Origin: an uncultured Blautia sp.
GTDB taxonomy: Bacteria > Bacillota > Clostridia > Lachnospirales > Lachnospiraceae
Assembly: GCA_902476765.1 (NCBI GenBank)
Contig: CABSEJ010000014.1
Location: forward strand, 1-39,299
Direction of reading: 5' to 3'
Length of the DNA stretch: 39,299 nucleotides
Shown here: in pieces, positions 16,630-26,257 of the stretch
Numbering within the stretch: the first letter of the stretch is position 1
Layout: every line of letters begins with the position of its first letter
Notes under the pieces: model-generated
Told to the model about the DNA's origin: nothing
The model's database searches: none
What the model saw: only the letters and a program-made list of their open reading frames with translations
Program-made: the position numbers and the translations under genes

Positions 16630-16674
16630 AAGGCAGGACGAAACGGGGCACTATCCTGTTTTGGCCTGCCTTTT
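16630..16674 (+). terminator. Intrinsic terminator
   Basis: AAGGCAGG...CCTGCCTT with an inner CGAAACGGG/CCTGTTTTG stem (G-T pairs allowed) followed by TTTT. It separates the membrane protein from the ABC exporter operon. Confidence 0.8.
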
Positions 16675-16722
16675 GTCAGCGGTTTATCAGCATATAATCG
16701 AAAAAATAGAAAGGAAAAGCCT

Positions 16723-17457
16723 ATGGAACATCTGATTAAGGTAACAGATTTATGTAAAATTTATAATCCCGGGGAAAATGAAGTGCGGGCTCTGGATCAT
16801 ATCAATCTGGAGATTGAGCGGGGAGAGTTTGTGGCTATTATCGGTCAGTCCGGTTCCGGTAAATCCACTTTTATGAACATGCTGGGATGTCTGGATGTAC
16901 CCACCTCCGGAGAGTATTTGTTAAATGGCACGGATGTGTCTACTATGACAGATAATCAGCTTTCTGCAATCCGCAACAAAGAAATCGGCTTTATTTTTCA
17001 GGGATTTAACCTGATTTCCAATCTGACGGCAGTGGAAAACGTGGAGCTGCCTCTGATATACCGGGGAATTGACAAGAAAACCAGAAGAAAGCTGGCTACA
17101 GAAGCTTTGGAAATGGTAGGGCTTCAGCACAGAATGACCCATAAACCTTCAGAAATGTCGGGAGGACAGCAGCAAAGGGTAGCTATTGCCAGGGCCATTG
17201 CAGCTAAGCCGCCGGTGATTCTGGCTGATGAGCCCACCGGTAATCTGGATTCTGCTTCCAGCAAAGAAATTCTTGGAATCTTAAAGAAGCTTCACGGAGG
17301 GGGAAGAACGGTTATACTGATTACCCATGATGATGGCATTGCAGCCCAGGCTAAGCGTGTGGTGCGTATTATGGACGGAAAAATAGAATCAGATATTATC
17401 AATCCTGAATATAACGAAACGGAGGAGAGTCATGAAAAAGGGAATGATGAAGAGTAA
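16723..17457 (+). CDS. ABC transporter ATP-binding protein (MacB/LolD type)
   Basis: 244 residues, the cytosolic ATPase of a three-gene exporter. It has Walker A GQSGSGKST (about 38-46), Q-loop FIFQGFNL, signature MSGGQQQRVAIARAI, Walker B VILADEPTGNLD and switch His in ITHDD. These are the features of the LolD/MacB subfamily that pairs with FtsX-type permeases. It overlaps the adaptor gene by 26 bp. A TATAAT at 16693-16698 could be the -10 of the operon promoter, but its nearest -35 (TTGTCA, 14-bp spacing) is poorly placed. Confidence 0.93.
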   Translation: MEHLIKVTDLCKIYNPGENEVRALDHINLEIERGEFVAIIGQSGSGKSTFMNMLGCLDVPTSGEYLLNGTDVSTMTDNQLSAIRNKEIGFIFQGFNLISNLTAVENVELPLIYRGIDKKTRRKLATEALEMVGLQHRMTHKPSEMSGGQQQRVAIARAIAAKPPVILADEPTGNLDSASSKEILGILKKLHGGGRTVILITHDDGIAAQAKRVVRIMDGKIESDIINPEYNETEESHEKGNDEE

Positions 17458-19024
17458 AAATGCAATCATGTTTATTACCCTGGGAATTCTTGTGGTGGCC
17501 ATTGTAATCATTGCGGTTATCGGAAGTCTGGCAGGAGGAGGACAGGAAAGTCTGCCAGCAGTGCAGACCATTCCCGTGACAAAGGGGGATGTAACCCAGG
17601 AGGTAGACGCCACAGGAAATGTAGAAAGCGAGCAGAAGAAAACCTTCTATTCTCCGGTAAACGGGGAAATCCAGATAATGCCTGTGGAAACAGGAGACAG
17701 TGTAGAGGCGGGACAGAATATTATCAGCTTTAACCTGGAAAATCTGGAGAGTGAAAACCAGAAGGCAGAACTGAATGTGAGAAGCGGACAGTTAGATTTG
17801 CAGGATGCCCGGCAGCAGGCAGGAGAGGCCCAGGCTAAGCAGGCAGAGGCAGCGGCAAAGGTTCCGGATTTAGAAGCCAAGATTGAGGAAAAACAGAATC
17901 AGATTTTCAGCTTGCAGCAGCAGATAAAAGACGCCCAGGCCGGAGCAGCAGCCGATGCACAGGAACAGATAAATCAGGCCCAGGAAGAAGCAAAACAGAG
18001 GTATGAAGCAGCTGTTGCAGAGGCTGAAAAGAAATACCAGGATGAAAAAACAGAGTATGAAACAAAAACAAAGCCGGAATATGAGAAAAAACTGGCAGAT
18101 TTGAAGGCTCAGATAGATGCAGGCAATACACCGGCTTCAGCTCAGGCGGACTATGAATATGCTTTAAATAATCCACCTAAAGAGCCGGTTAAAGAGCAAG
18201 TCAATCCTGCAGATTTTGCAGTATCTGCAGATGGTATCACTGCCTCCGCAGACACCTCTGACCTTCAATACCAGATGGAGTCTGCTTCCAGCGAGCTGGC
18301 GCAGCTGCAGTCAGAGCTGGCTTCCCAGAAGGCTATTGCAGACGCAGATACAGCAGGGCTTTCTGATGCAGCACAGGAAAAAATGAAGATTTCCAATAAC
18401 CTGGCTGAGCTGGAAGTGAAGAACCTGCAGGAACTTTTGGAAGAAGGAAGAAAAGGAATCCAGGCAGAATTCCGGGGCGTGATTTCTGATGCCAAGGTAA
18501 ACCAGGGAGCTACGGTATCCCAGGGTATGGAGCTTTTCACTCTTCAGAGTACAGAACAGGTTTGTGTGGACGCTAATATTTCAAAATATGATTTTGATAA
18601 AGTAAAGGAAGGCCAGAAAGCCACCGTCACCTTAGGTGATAAAGAATATCAGGGAACCGTAAAGAAAATCAGTAAGATAGCTATTGCCAATGAGAAGGGA
18701 ACTCCCCTGATTGGAGTGGATGTACATATTGATAATCCGGACGAGGGTATTTTCATCGGTGTGGAGGCAAAAGTAAGTATCCAGGCTGCGGAGGCTAAGG
18801 ATGCACCTATTCTTCCTGTAGAGGCAGTAAATATCGGGAAGGAGGGTTCTTTCTGCTATGTGGTAAAGGACGGAAAGATTGCCAAACAGAATGTAGAGAC
18901 AGGAGTAACCTCTGATTCCTATGTGGAAATCAAAAGCGGGTTAAAGACCGGGGACCAAGTCATTGAAGATATTGGAAACAATGAGGTGGGCGATAAAGTA
19001 AGAGCAGAGGAATCTCAGGAATAG
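17432..19024 (+). CDS. Periplasmic-adaptor-like (HlyD/MacA) exporter subunit
   Basis: 530 residues. An N-terminal membrane anchor (about 10-30: NAIMFITLGILVVAIVIIAVIG) is followed by one half of a barrel-sandwich domain (VTKGDVTQEVDATGNVESEQ). A long Ala/Glu/Gln-rich coiled coil (about 110-330) comes next, then the second lipoyl half (FRGVISDAKVNQGATVSQG) and beta-barrel segments. In Gram-positives such adaptors sit on the outer face of the membrane and couple the MacB-like permease to substrate capture. GGAGGAGAG precedes the ATG. The coiled coil is unusually long, with a Tyr/Glu/Lys-rich central stretch. Likely substrates are peptides or lipids, by analogy only. Confidence 0.88.
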   Translation: MKKGMMKSKNAIMFITLGILVVAIVIIAVIGSLAGGGQESLPAVQTIPVTKGDVTQEVDATGNVESEQKKTFYSPVNGEIQIMPVETGDSVEAGQNIISFNLENLESENQKAELNVRSGQLDLQDARQQAGEAQAKQAEAAAKVPDLEAKIEEKQNQIFSLQQQIKDAQAGAAADAQEQINQAQEEAKQRYEAAVAEAEKKYQDEKTEYETKTKPEYEKKLADLKAQIDAGNTPASAQADYEYALNNPPKEPVKEQVNPADFAVSADGITASADTSDLQYQMESASSELAQLQSELASQKAIADADTAGLSDAAQEKMKISNNLAELEVKNLQELLEEGRKGIQAEFRGVISDAKVNQGATVSQGMELFTLQSTEQVCVDANISKYDFDKVKEGQKATVTLGDKEYQGTVKKISKIAIANEKGTPLIGVDVHIDNPDEGIFIGVEAKVSIQAAEAKDAPILPVEAVNIGKEGSFCYVVKDGKIAKQNVETGVTSDSYVEIKSGLKTGDQVIEDIGNNEVGDKVRAEESQE

Positions 19025-19042
19025 TAGAGAAAGGACAGGAAA

Positions 19043-20278
19043 ATGGGTAATATATCAGAATATGTGAAAATGGCTATTCAGAATATCCTGGCAAACAAAG
19101 GCCGCTCTTTTCTCACTATGCTGGGAATTATCATAGGAATTGCCTCTGTAATTGCCATTATGTCCATCGGTGAGGGAACCAAAAATCAGATGAATTCAGA
19201 GATTGACGATGTGGGAAGCGGGCAGATATATATTTACTGCAGCAATGACGCTATGACAGAGGAAGAATATATCACTCCGGATGATTTAGAGGCCCTGCGG
19301 GAAATAGAAGGGGTAGAGGGAGTCTCTGTCAGCAATTCTTTTACCGGAGAGACAGTTACAGGAAAGGGTGAATTTACATTGACCATGTCTATGGAAACAC
19401 CTGACGCTGTCATGATAAATAATTCTGTGATGAAGAGAGGTGCCTACTTTACTCAGGGAGATTTGGAAGAAGGAAGAAATGTATGCGTGATTTCAGATAC
19501 CGATGCAAAGCGGCTTTTCGGTTCCGATGATGTAGTGGGAATGGATATAGACGTGCAGGCCTATGACTTGACAAAAACTTACCACATTGTTGGCGTTACC
19601 ACTCAGAAAGAAAACGGAACCTTTGTCACCTATACCTATGAGGGAATGCCAGCATCTCTATCCATTCCGTACACGGCGGCTGTTGACTTTTTGGGAGATT
19701 CCACAGAGGAATTCACCAATGTTATGATACAGGCAGATAAGAGCCTGGATTCTCAGGATATATCCAATAAAGCAGTAAAGGTTCTGGAGCAGAGACACCA
19801 GTCTGCAGGGGAAGATTATTTCCAGATTCAGAGTTTCCAGGATGTGGTAAAAATGATGAATGACATGCTGGGGATGGTAACCGCTTTTATTTCCTTTGTA
19901 GCCGGAATTTCTCTTTTGGTAGGAGGCATTGGAGTTATGAATATCATGCTGGTGTCTGTTACTGAGCGGACCAGGGAAATTGGTATCCGTAAAGCCCTGG
20001 GAGCAAAAACATCCTCTATTATGCTGCAGTTTTTAGCGGAATCTGCTATTCTCACTATTATCGGCGGAATTATCGGCATTATAGCAGGAATTGCAGGAGG
20101 ATTTGGAATCTGTTCTATTATGAGCTCAGGACAGGGCACCACAATTACTCCGGGAATCAGCTTGGGAACCATTCTTTTTGCAACCTTGTTCTCCTGTGCC
20201 GTAGGTATTTTCTTCGGAATCTATCCGGCGAAAAAGGCGGCTGCTTTAAGCCCTATAGAGGCTTTGAGGAGAAACTAA
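19043..20278 (+). CDS. MacB-like FtsX-domain ABC permease
   Basis: 411 residues. One transmembrane helix near the N-terminus (about 20-42, FLTMLGIIIGIASVIAIMSIGEG), a large extracytoplasmic MacB_PCD domain (about 45-270), and three C-terminal helices form the FtsX domain, including the VGGIGVMNIMLVSVTERTRE and IGIRKALGA coupling segments. The protein ends AAALSPIEALRRN, the usual MacB C-terminus. It forms the exporter with the two preceding genes, 19 bp after the adaptor stop. It is convergent with the RluA gene and separated by only 14 bp, with no clear terminator. Confidence 0.93.
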   Translation: MGNISEYVKMAIQNILANKGRSFLTMLGIIIGIASVIAIMSIGEGTKNQMNSEIDDVGSGQIYIYCSNDAMTEEEYITPDDLEALREIEGVEGVSVSNSFTGETVTGKGEFTLTMSMETPDAVMINNSVMKRGAYFTQGDLEEGRNVCVISDTDAKRLFGSDDVVGMDIDVQAYDLTKTYHIVGVTTQKENGTFVTYTYEGMPASLSIPYTAAVDFLGDSTEEFTNVMIQADKSLDSQDISNKAVKVLEQRHQSAGEDYFQIQSFQDVVKMMNDMLGMVTAFISFVAGISLLVGGIGVMNIMLVSVTERTREIGIRKALGAKTSSIMLQFLAESAILTIIGGIIGIIAGIAGGFGICSIMSSGQGTTITPGISLGTILFATLFSCAVGIFFGIYPAKKAAALSPIEALRRN

Positions 20279-20292
20279 TGGAGGCAAATAGG

Positions 20293-21189
20293 TCAATACT
20301 CTAAAGGAAAAAGAGAAGACATATCCCGGGGAAGGGCAGTGGAAAAATACAGCTTTTCTCCGGTGACAGGGTGGCGAAACTCCAGTGAATAGGAGTGAAG
20401 AGCCACCCTTTTTATATGGCTGTATTCCGGGTAATAGAGGTAATCTCCCAAAAGGGGAGTTCCCAAATACTTCATGTGTACTCTTATCTGATGAGTACGG
20501 CCTGTTTCCAGGCGCAGCCGCACCAGGGAAAGGCCTCCTTGGCTTGCAATAACCTGGTAGTGAGTAACAGCCCGTTCTCCTGCGGCAAAATCTACCTGCC
20601 GTTCTATAGCAGAGCCAGGTTTCCTGGCAATAGGCGCTTCGATTACCCCTTTCGGAGGCTGAGGTATACCGGAAACAGCGGCCAAATATGTGCGGCGAAT
20701 CTGCCGCTCCTTCATTTGGGCAGATAAAAGAGAGGCGGACAGAGAATTTTTCGCCAATAGGAGAAGTCCGGTGGTGTCCCTGTCCAGACGGTTGATGCAG
20801 CGAAAAACAAATGGCTCTCCTTTTTCACGGAAATACCAGGCCATTCCGTTGGCCAGGGTATTTTCATAATTGTGGATAGAAGGATGAACAGGTGTGTCCG
20901 TCGGTTTGTTTACTATCAGAATATCCTGGTCTTCGTAGAGGATATCCAGGTCCATGGGGACAGGGAGAATATGAGGGGAGGCCTGAGTTTCCTGTAAAAG
21001 GATTTTTACACAATCCCCCGGATGAAGCTGAGTGCCCACATAAGCCCACTGCCCGTTTACGGTAATCCCCTCCCGGGTTTTCTTTAATTGTATCAGTACC
21101 TGACGGGAGCAGCCCTTTTTTCGCAGGTATTCCCCTGCGGTGGAGGGAAGCTCCTCTTTTTTTACTATATATTCTATGATGCGGTTCAT
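20293..21189 (-). CDS. RluA-family pseudouridine synthase
   Basis: 298 residues. An N-terminal S4-like RNA-binding segment (about 15-75: AGEYLRKKGCSRQVLIQLKKTREGITVNGQ) precedes the catalytic domain, with the signature INRLDRDTTGLLLLAKN (catalytic Asp) and the LETGRTHQIRVHMKYLGTPLLGD motif. It modifies uridines in rRNA or tRNA; which site (RluC, RluD or other paralog) cannot be told. The ribosome binding site is weak (CAAGG). It has its own promoter on the minus strand. Confidence 0.92.
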   Translation of the reverse strand: MNRIIEYIVKKEELPSTAGEYLRKKGCSRQVLIQLKKTREGITVNGQWAYVGTQLHPGDCVKILLQETQASPHILPVPMDLDILYEDQDILIVNKPTDTPVHPSIHNYENTLANGMAWYFREKGEPFVFRCINRLDRDTTGLLLLAKNSLSASLLSAQMKERQIRRTYLAAVSGIPQPPKGVIEAPIARKPGSAIERQVDFAAGERAVTHYQVIASQGGLSLVRLRLETGRTHQIRVHMKYLGTPLLGDYLYYPEYSHIKRVALHSYSLEFRHPVTGEKLYFSTALPRDMSSLFPLEY

Positions 21190-21281
21190 GCCTTGAGTTT
21201 CACGTCCTTTGCAGTACCCTTGGCCACGGACTTTTCCCTATGGAATTACCGTTGGCGGAGAGGGATTTTATCATCAAAATT

Positions 21282-21309
21282 ATTATACTAAGGGGGAAAT
21301 ACCTGTCAA
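21282..21309 (-). promoter_or_regulatory. Predicted promoter of the RluA-type gene
   Basis: On the minus strand a perfect TTGACA (21309-21304), 16-bp spacer and perfect TATAAT (21287-21282), about 93 bp upstream of the start codon. Confidence 0.75.
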
Positions 21310-21373
21310 TATATAAAAAAAGTAAAATCTTTGGAAAGTACATATAAAAGAATTTCAGGGTAGGTTTTTTCGG

Positions 21374-21402
21374 TTGTATTAAAAAAAACTTTGTGGTAGA
21401 AT
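21374..21402 (+). promoter_or_regulatory. Predicted promoter of the lactonase-family gene
   Basis: TTGTAT (21374-21379), 17-bp spacer ending TGG, TAGAAT (21397-21402), an extended -10 promoter 75 bp before the start codon. Confidence 0.65.
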
Positions 21403-21476
21403 GTCCCTAGGTATCCCGAAACGGATACAGATTTGTCATGTGGTGAAATAATAGAAAGCAGGAGGGTATTGCATAA

Positions 21477-22532
21477 ATGAAAGAAAAATATGTTGCATAT
21501 GTCGGAACGTATACCCATGGAAGCAGTATCGGAATCCATCTGTATGATGTTAATGTGGAAGAAGGAACACTGTGTGAGAGAAAGGTAGTTCCGGTAAATA
21601 ATTCCTCTCATCTGGCCCGTTCTCTAAACGGGAAATATCTTTATTCCATAGCGGATGAAGGGGTGGCGGTGTTTGCCATCGAGCCGGACGGAGATTTGAC
21701 CTTTATCAATAAGGTAGATATTGACGGCATGAGAGGCTGTCATCTGTCCACAGATGAAGAAGGAAAGTACCTTTTTGTGGCAGGATACCATGACGGAAAA
21801 GTAACGGTGGTGCCTACCCCTAAGGACGGCCGCCTGGGAAGTGTTGTGGACGGTGTGTTCCATAAAGGCCTGGGAAGCGTTGGAGAACGCAATTTCCGTC
21901 CTCATGTAAGCTGCGTGCGTCCTACCCCGGACAATAAATATCTGTGTGCCGTGGACAACGGGATTGACCAGATGAAGGTTTACAGAATCAACAGCAGGAC
22001 AAAGAAGCTGGAGCTGGTGGATATTTTAAGATGCCAGAGAGAGTCCGGCCCCAAGCTGATTAAATTCAGTCCTGACGGAAGATTTGCCTATCTGAATTTT
22101 GAACTGAACAACACTATTCAGGTTTACGGCTATGACGGCAGCGGTAAGTCTCCGTCTTTTGAGCTTCTTCAGACTAAAACTACGCTGGCCTCTAAAGATG
22201 ACCAGATTCATGACGCTACCTCCGGTATGTGCTTCTCACCGGATGGAAAATATATTTTCTGTTCAACTGCAGGAGAGGATACGGTAGCCATGTATAAAAG
22301 GGATGAGGAGACAGGGCTTCTGGAAACTCAGTTTATTCTTCCTATCAGCGGTAATTATCCTAAGGATTTGGACGTGTTCCCCGATGGAAAACATCTGGCT
22401 GTGGTAAATCACGAATCCAATTCCATCACTACCTTTACCATTGATTACGAGAAGAAACTGCTTATGATGAAAGGCAGACCTATGAAGGTGGAGACACCTA
22501 ACAGTATTATCTTCTCCAGGTGTGAGAATTGA
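21477..22532 (+). CDS. Lactonase-family seven-bladed beta-propeller protein (6-phosphogluconolactonase-like)
   Basis: 351 residues. The start YVAYVGTYTHGSSIGIHLYDVN, the repeated blade motifs (RSLNGKYLYS, STDEEGKYLFVAGYHDGKVTVV, SCVRPTPDNKYLCAVDNGIDQM, CFSPDGKYIFCSTAGEDTVAMY, DVFPDGKHLAVVNHESNSI) and the end METPNSI fit COG2706. The founding member hydrolyses 6-phosphogluconolactone, but many clostridial relatives have no proven activity. Cytosolic, no signal peptide. It has its own promoter. Confidence is high in fold, lower in substrate. Confidence 0.85.
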   Translation: MKEKYVAYVGTYTHGSSIGIHLYDVNVEEGTLCERKVVPVNNSSHLARSLNGKYLYSIADEGVAVFAIEPDGDLTFINKVDIDGMRGCHLSTDEEGKYLFVAGYHDGKVTVVPTPKDGRLGSVVDGVFHKGLGSVGERNFRPHVSCVRPTPDNKYLCAVDNGIDQMKVYRINSRTKKLELVDILRCQRESGPKLIKFSPDGRFAYLNFELNNTIQVYGYDGSGKSPSFELLQTKTTLASKDDQIHDATSGMCFSPDGKYIFCSTAGEDTVAMYKRDEETGLLETQFILPISGNYPKDLDVFPDGKHLAVVNHESNSITTFTIDYEKKLLMMKGRPMKVETPNSIIFSRCEN

Positions 22533-22742
22533 TACAGAAATAAAAAACAGTTAAAAAAGAGAATGAAAAACGGGAACTCAGAAGAATATAGTTAGAAAAA
22601 AGGAAGTGAAAGTTATGGAAGGCGGGCCTGGTTGTCCTGTGAAATTATGTTTTAGAAGAAAAAAAGAATATATTTCCTGCTGACAGGCCTGACCCTTTGT
22701 CTTATGCTCTGTCAAAGAAGGCAGGAGACGAAGGGAGATACC

Positions 22743-23684
22743 ATGATTAGAATTTTTAAGACTATAGAGGGAAAAATCCATCAGGTGGATAAAGCCAGCG
22801 AAGGCTGCTGGCTGGCTCTCACAGACCCTACGGCAACAGAGATTTTTGAGGTGGCAAATCAATATCACATAGAGGTGGACGATTTGAGAGCGCCTCTGGA
22901 TGAGGAGGAACGCTCCCGTATTGAGGTGGAGGATGAGTATACCCTGATTCTGGTGGATACCCCTGTGCTGGAAGAAAGGGGAGGAAAGGACTGGTATGGA
23001 ACTATTCCTCTTTCTATTGTGGTGACCGATGAGGTGATTATTACTGTCTGCCTGGAGGATACTTCTGTTTTGGGAAGATTCATGGACGGTAGGGTGCGGA
23101 ATTTTTACACTTACATGAAGACCCGGTTCATCCTTCAGATTCTGTATAAAAATGCCAGCATGTTTCTTCACTACCTGCGTATTATTGATAAGAAAAGCGA
23201 GGAAGTGGAGGATAAGCTGCAGGCAGCTACGAAGAACGAAGAGCTGATTGAGCTGATGGAGCTGGAGAAGTCCCTGGTCTATTTTACCACCTCTCTGCGG
23301 TCCAATGAGATTGTGTTGGAAAAGCTTTTGAAGGTGGAACGGATTAAGCAGTACCCGGATGATAAGGACTTGCTGGAGGATGTTATTATCGAGAATAAAC
23401 AGGCCATTGAGATGGCTAATGTGTACAGCGGTATTTTAAGCGGCATGATGGACGCTTTTGCTTCCATTGTGTCCAATAACCTGAACCTGGTGATGAAGTT
23501 CCTTGCTACGGTTACTATTGTAATGTCTATTCCCACCATGATTTTCAGCGCTTACGGAATGAATGTGCATACCGGAGGAATGCCCTTTGCAGACTCAGCA
23601 GGGGGATTTTGGGTTGTTATAGTGATTTCCCTGCTGCTGAGCCTGATTGTTGCTATTATCTTTTCTAAGAAAAATTTGTTTTGA
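22743..23684 (+). CDS. CorA-family divalent cation transporter
   Basis: 313 residues. A long soluble N-terminal domain ends in a helical stalk, then two transmembrane helices (FLATVTIVMSIPTMIFSAYGMN and GGFWVVIVISLLLSLIVAIIF). The YGMN signature of CorA selectivity sits after the first helix, followed by VHTGGMPF. Probable Mg2+ (possibly Co2+ or Ni2+) uptake channel. The start at 22743 is preferred over an in-frame ATG at 22704, because GGGAGA lies just upstream and the family begins at IRIFKT. It is likely in one operon with the rhomboid-like gene and pyk. The 210 bp upstream shows no gene and only weak inverted repeats. Confidence 0.92.
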   Translation: MIRIFKTIEGKIHQVDKASEGCWLALTDPTATEIFEVANQYHIEVDDLRAPLDEEERSRIEVEDEYTLILVDTPVLEERGGKDWYGTIPLSIVVTDEVIITVCLEDTSVLGRFMDGRVRNFYTYMKTRFILQILYKNASMFLHYLRIIDKKSEEVEDKLQAATKNEELIELMELEKSLVYFTTSLRSNEIVLEKLLKVERIKQYPDDKDLLEDVIIENKQAIEMANVYSGILSGMMDAFASIVSNNLNLVMKFLATVTIVMSIPTMIFSAYGMNVHTGGMPFADSAGGFWVVIVISLLLSLIVAIIFSKKNLF

Positions 23685-23714
23685 GAAGATGAAAATATGT
23701 GTTAAGGAGACAAG

Positions 23715-24560
23715 ATGAATTTTTTGAACAAAATGGAGCGGAAATTTGGAAGGTTTGCTATCCATAATCTGACGAAATATATTATCGGGTGTTATATTAT
23801 CGGATATATCATTACCTATATCAGCGCTATTTTTGATATAAATCTGCTGGAATATTTGACTTTAAGTCCCTATCATATCCTGCATTTCCAGGTATGGCGT
23901 CTTGTGACATGGGTTTTGATTCCGCCATCCAGCTCCAACATATTTTTTGTAGTGATTATGCTGCTGTTTTATTACTCTCTGGGAAGCGCTCTGGAGAGGA
24001 GCTGGGGAGCTTTCCGGTATAATGTATATATTTTAGGAGGTATGTTGTTTACAATAGTGGGAGCTTTTGTTCTCTATTTTTTATGGGGGCCTATGCTGAG
24101 TACCATGTACTCTCTGATGTTTTCTACTTATTACATTAACCTGTCCATCTTCCTGGCATTTGCTCTGACTTATCCGGATATGCAGGTTTTGTTTATGATG
24201 ATTATACCTGTTAAGATAAAATGGCTGGCCTGGCTGGATGCCGCCTACATTCTTTATGACTTGGTAAGAGGAAACTGGGCGGTGCGGACAGTAATCATTG
24301 CATCCCTTTTGAATTTCGTTATCTATTTTCTTTCTACACGGAATTTCAGAAGGATTTCTCCCCAGGAGATACACAGAAAGCAGCAGTTTAAGCGGGCTGT
24401 GCATCCTAAGATGGCTCCGGGAATTACCAAGCATAAATGTGCAATTTGCGGCAGAACAGAGGAAGACGGAGATAACCTGGAATTCCGTTTCTGTTCCAAG
24501 TGCAACGGAAATTATGAATATTGCCAGGACCATTTATTTACCCACGAACATATTAAGTAG
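23715..24560 (+). CDS. Rhomboid-like membrane protein with C-terminal zinc-ribbon-like tail
   Basis: 281 residues, about six transmembrane helices in the rhomboid order (ITKYIIGCYIIGYIITYISAIF-type first helix, FQVWRLVTWVLIPPSSSNIFFVVIMLLFYYSLGSALERSWGAFRYNVYILGG). The FQVWRLVTW and ALERSWG segments are typical of the rhomboid fold, but the active-site GxSG of helix 4 is absent (STYYINLSIF instead), so proteolysis is not expected. The last 50 residues hold CAICG...FCSKCNGNYEYCQDH, a likely zinc site, a combination common in Lachnospiraceae rhomboid-like proteins. Located between corA and pyk, 15 bp before pyk. Confidence 0.78.
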   Translation: MNFLNKMERKFGRFAIHNLTKYIIGCYIIGYIITYISAIFDINLLEYLTLSPYHILHFQVWRLVTWVLIPPSSSNIFFVVIMLLFYYSLGSALERSWGAFRYNVYILGGMLFTIVGAFVLYFLWGPMLSTMYSLMFSTYYINLSIFLAFALTYPDMQVLFMMIIPVKIKWLAWLDAAYILYDLVRGNWAVRTVIIASLLNFVIYFLSTRNFRRISPQEIHRKQQFKRAVHPKMAPGITKHKCAICGRTEEDGDNLEFRFCSKCNGNYEYCQDHLFTHEHIK

Positions 24561-24575
24561 GAGGAACAAATATAT

Positions 24576-26012
24576 ATGCGTAGAACAAAGATTATCTGTA
24601 CCATGGGACCAAATACGGACAAAAAAGCAACCATGAGGGCTCTGGTAAAAAACGGAATGAATGTTGCCAGATTTAATTTTTCTCATGGGGACCATGAGGA
24701 ACAGCTTGCCCGGATGAACCTTTTGAAAAACGTCAGGGAGGAGCTGGATAAACCGGTGGCTATCCTTCTGGATACCAAGGGACCGGAAATCCGTACCGGA
24801 CTTCTGGAAGGCGGAAAGAAGGTAATGCTGAAGGAAGGTACAGATTTTACTTTGTATACCGAGGAAATGACCGGAAATGAAAAGGGGTGTTCTATCACTT
24901 ATCCCGGCTTGGCCAGAGATGTAAAGCCCGGCAATACCATTTTAATTGATGATGGACTGATTGAGCTGAAGGTAAAAGAAATCAAAGGCGGAAAAATCGT
25001 CTGTTATGTGGAAAACGGCGGAGAGCTGGGACAGCGCAAGGGCGTTAACGTGCCAAATGTAAAAGTAAAGCTTCCGGCCATTACAGAGAAGGATAAACAG
25101 GATATTATCTTTGGTATCCAGCAGGATATTGATTTTATTGCCGCTTCCTTTATCCGCAACGCAAAAGGAATCAAGGAAATCCGTCAGATTTTGAAGGAAA
25201 ATCATGCGGAGCATATTTCTATCATCGCTAAGATTGAGAATGCGGAAGGCGTGGATAACATTGATGAGATTATCGAGGCTTCCGATGGCATCATGGTAGC
25301 CAGAGGAGACCTGGGTGTTGAGATTCCGGCTCCTGAGGTGCCTCATATTCAGAAAACAATCATTAAGAAATGTAACGAAAACTATATCCCGGTTATCACA
25401 GCTACCCAGATGCTGGATTCCATGATTCGTAACCCTCGGCCCACAAGAGCAGAGGTGACGGATGTGGCCAATGCTATCTACGACGGAACTGATGCGGTTA
25501 TGCTTTCCGGAGAAACTGCTGCAGGCAAGTATCCGGTGGAAGCTTTGAAGATGATGAACGAGATTGCAGAAAACACGGAGCAGTATGTGAATTACGATAA
25601 ATACATTATGCACAGAACTATGTATGAAAAGACCAGAATCTCCTGTGCTATCGGAATTGCTTCTGTGCGTACGGCCAGAAATATTGAGGCGGATTGTATC
25701 CTGACACCAACCATGTCCGGCAAGACTGCAAGGCTGATTTCCAGTTTCCGTCCTACCATGCCTATTTATGCTATTACGCCCAGCGAGATGGTGCAGCATA
25801 AAATGCAGCTTTATTGGGGAGTAATGCCTTTGAAGGGAAACACCAAGGACACCACGGAAAACATTATTTTAAGCGGTATGGAGGTTGTGAAACGGAAACG
25901 TTTGGTGAAGAAAGGACAGACTGTGGTAGTGACGGCCGGAGACCCGGCTACCAATGCCAGCAAGTCTGAATCTAATGTAACTAATATGCTCCATGTAATA
26001 GAAGTAAACTAA
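24576..26012 (+). CDS. pyk: Pyruvate kinase
   Basis: 478 residues, full length for the short form without the C-terminal PEP-utilising domain found in some Bacilli. It converts PEP plus ADP to pyruvate plus ATP in glycolysis. RRTKIICTMGPNTDKK, NGMNVARFNFSHGDH, the catalytic IIAKIENAEGVDNIDEI (Lys and Glu ligands), GDLGVEIP and MLDSMIRNPRPTRAEVTDVANAI are all present. GGAGGAA precedes the ATG. Co-directional with and close behind the rhomboid-like gene. Confidence 0.97.
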   Translation: MRRTKIICTMGPNTDKKATMRALVKNGMNVARFNFSHGDHEEQLARMNLLKNVREELDKPVAILLDTKGPEIRTGLLEGGKKVMLKEGTDFTLYTEEMTGNEKGCSITYPGLARDVKPGNTILIDDGLIELKVKEIKGGKIVCYVENGGELGQRKGVNVPNVKVKLPAITEKDKQDIIFGIQQDIDFIAASFIRNAKGIKEIRQILKENHAEHISIIAKIENAEGVDNIDEIIEASDGIMVARGDLGVEIPAPEVPHIQKTIIKKCNENYIPVITATQMLDSMIRNPRPTRAEVTDVANAIYDGTDAVMLSGETAAGKYPVEALKMMNEIAENTEQYVNYDKYIMHRTMYEKTRISCAIGIASVRTARNIEADCILTPTMSGKTARLISSFRPTMPIYAITPSEMVQHKMQLYWGVMPLKGNTKDTTENIILSGMEVVKRKRLVKKGQTVVVTAGDPATNASKSESNVTNMLHVIEVN

Positions 26013-26257
26013 AAAACAGGCTTGAGACGGTGAGGGTTATACCTGCACAGCTACAAGCCGGGAAAAGTCGAAGAGGACTGCTTGCTTAAAGGTATGGGGA
26101 GAAATTCTATTCCTCCTGAACCTTTCGTTGGCAGCCCTTTTCTTTTCTGTCGGCTTTGGGAGGAGCTTTCCCTGTGAAGGATGAAGGATTTTTAGGAAGC
26201 ACTGGCTGGGATAACTTATCCTGAAGCAGTGACAATTTTTGTATAAGGAGAAAACAC

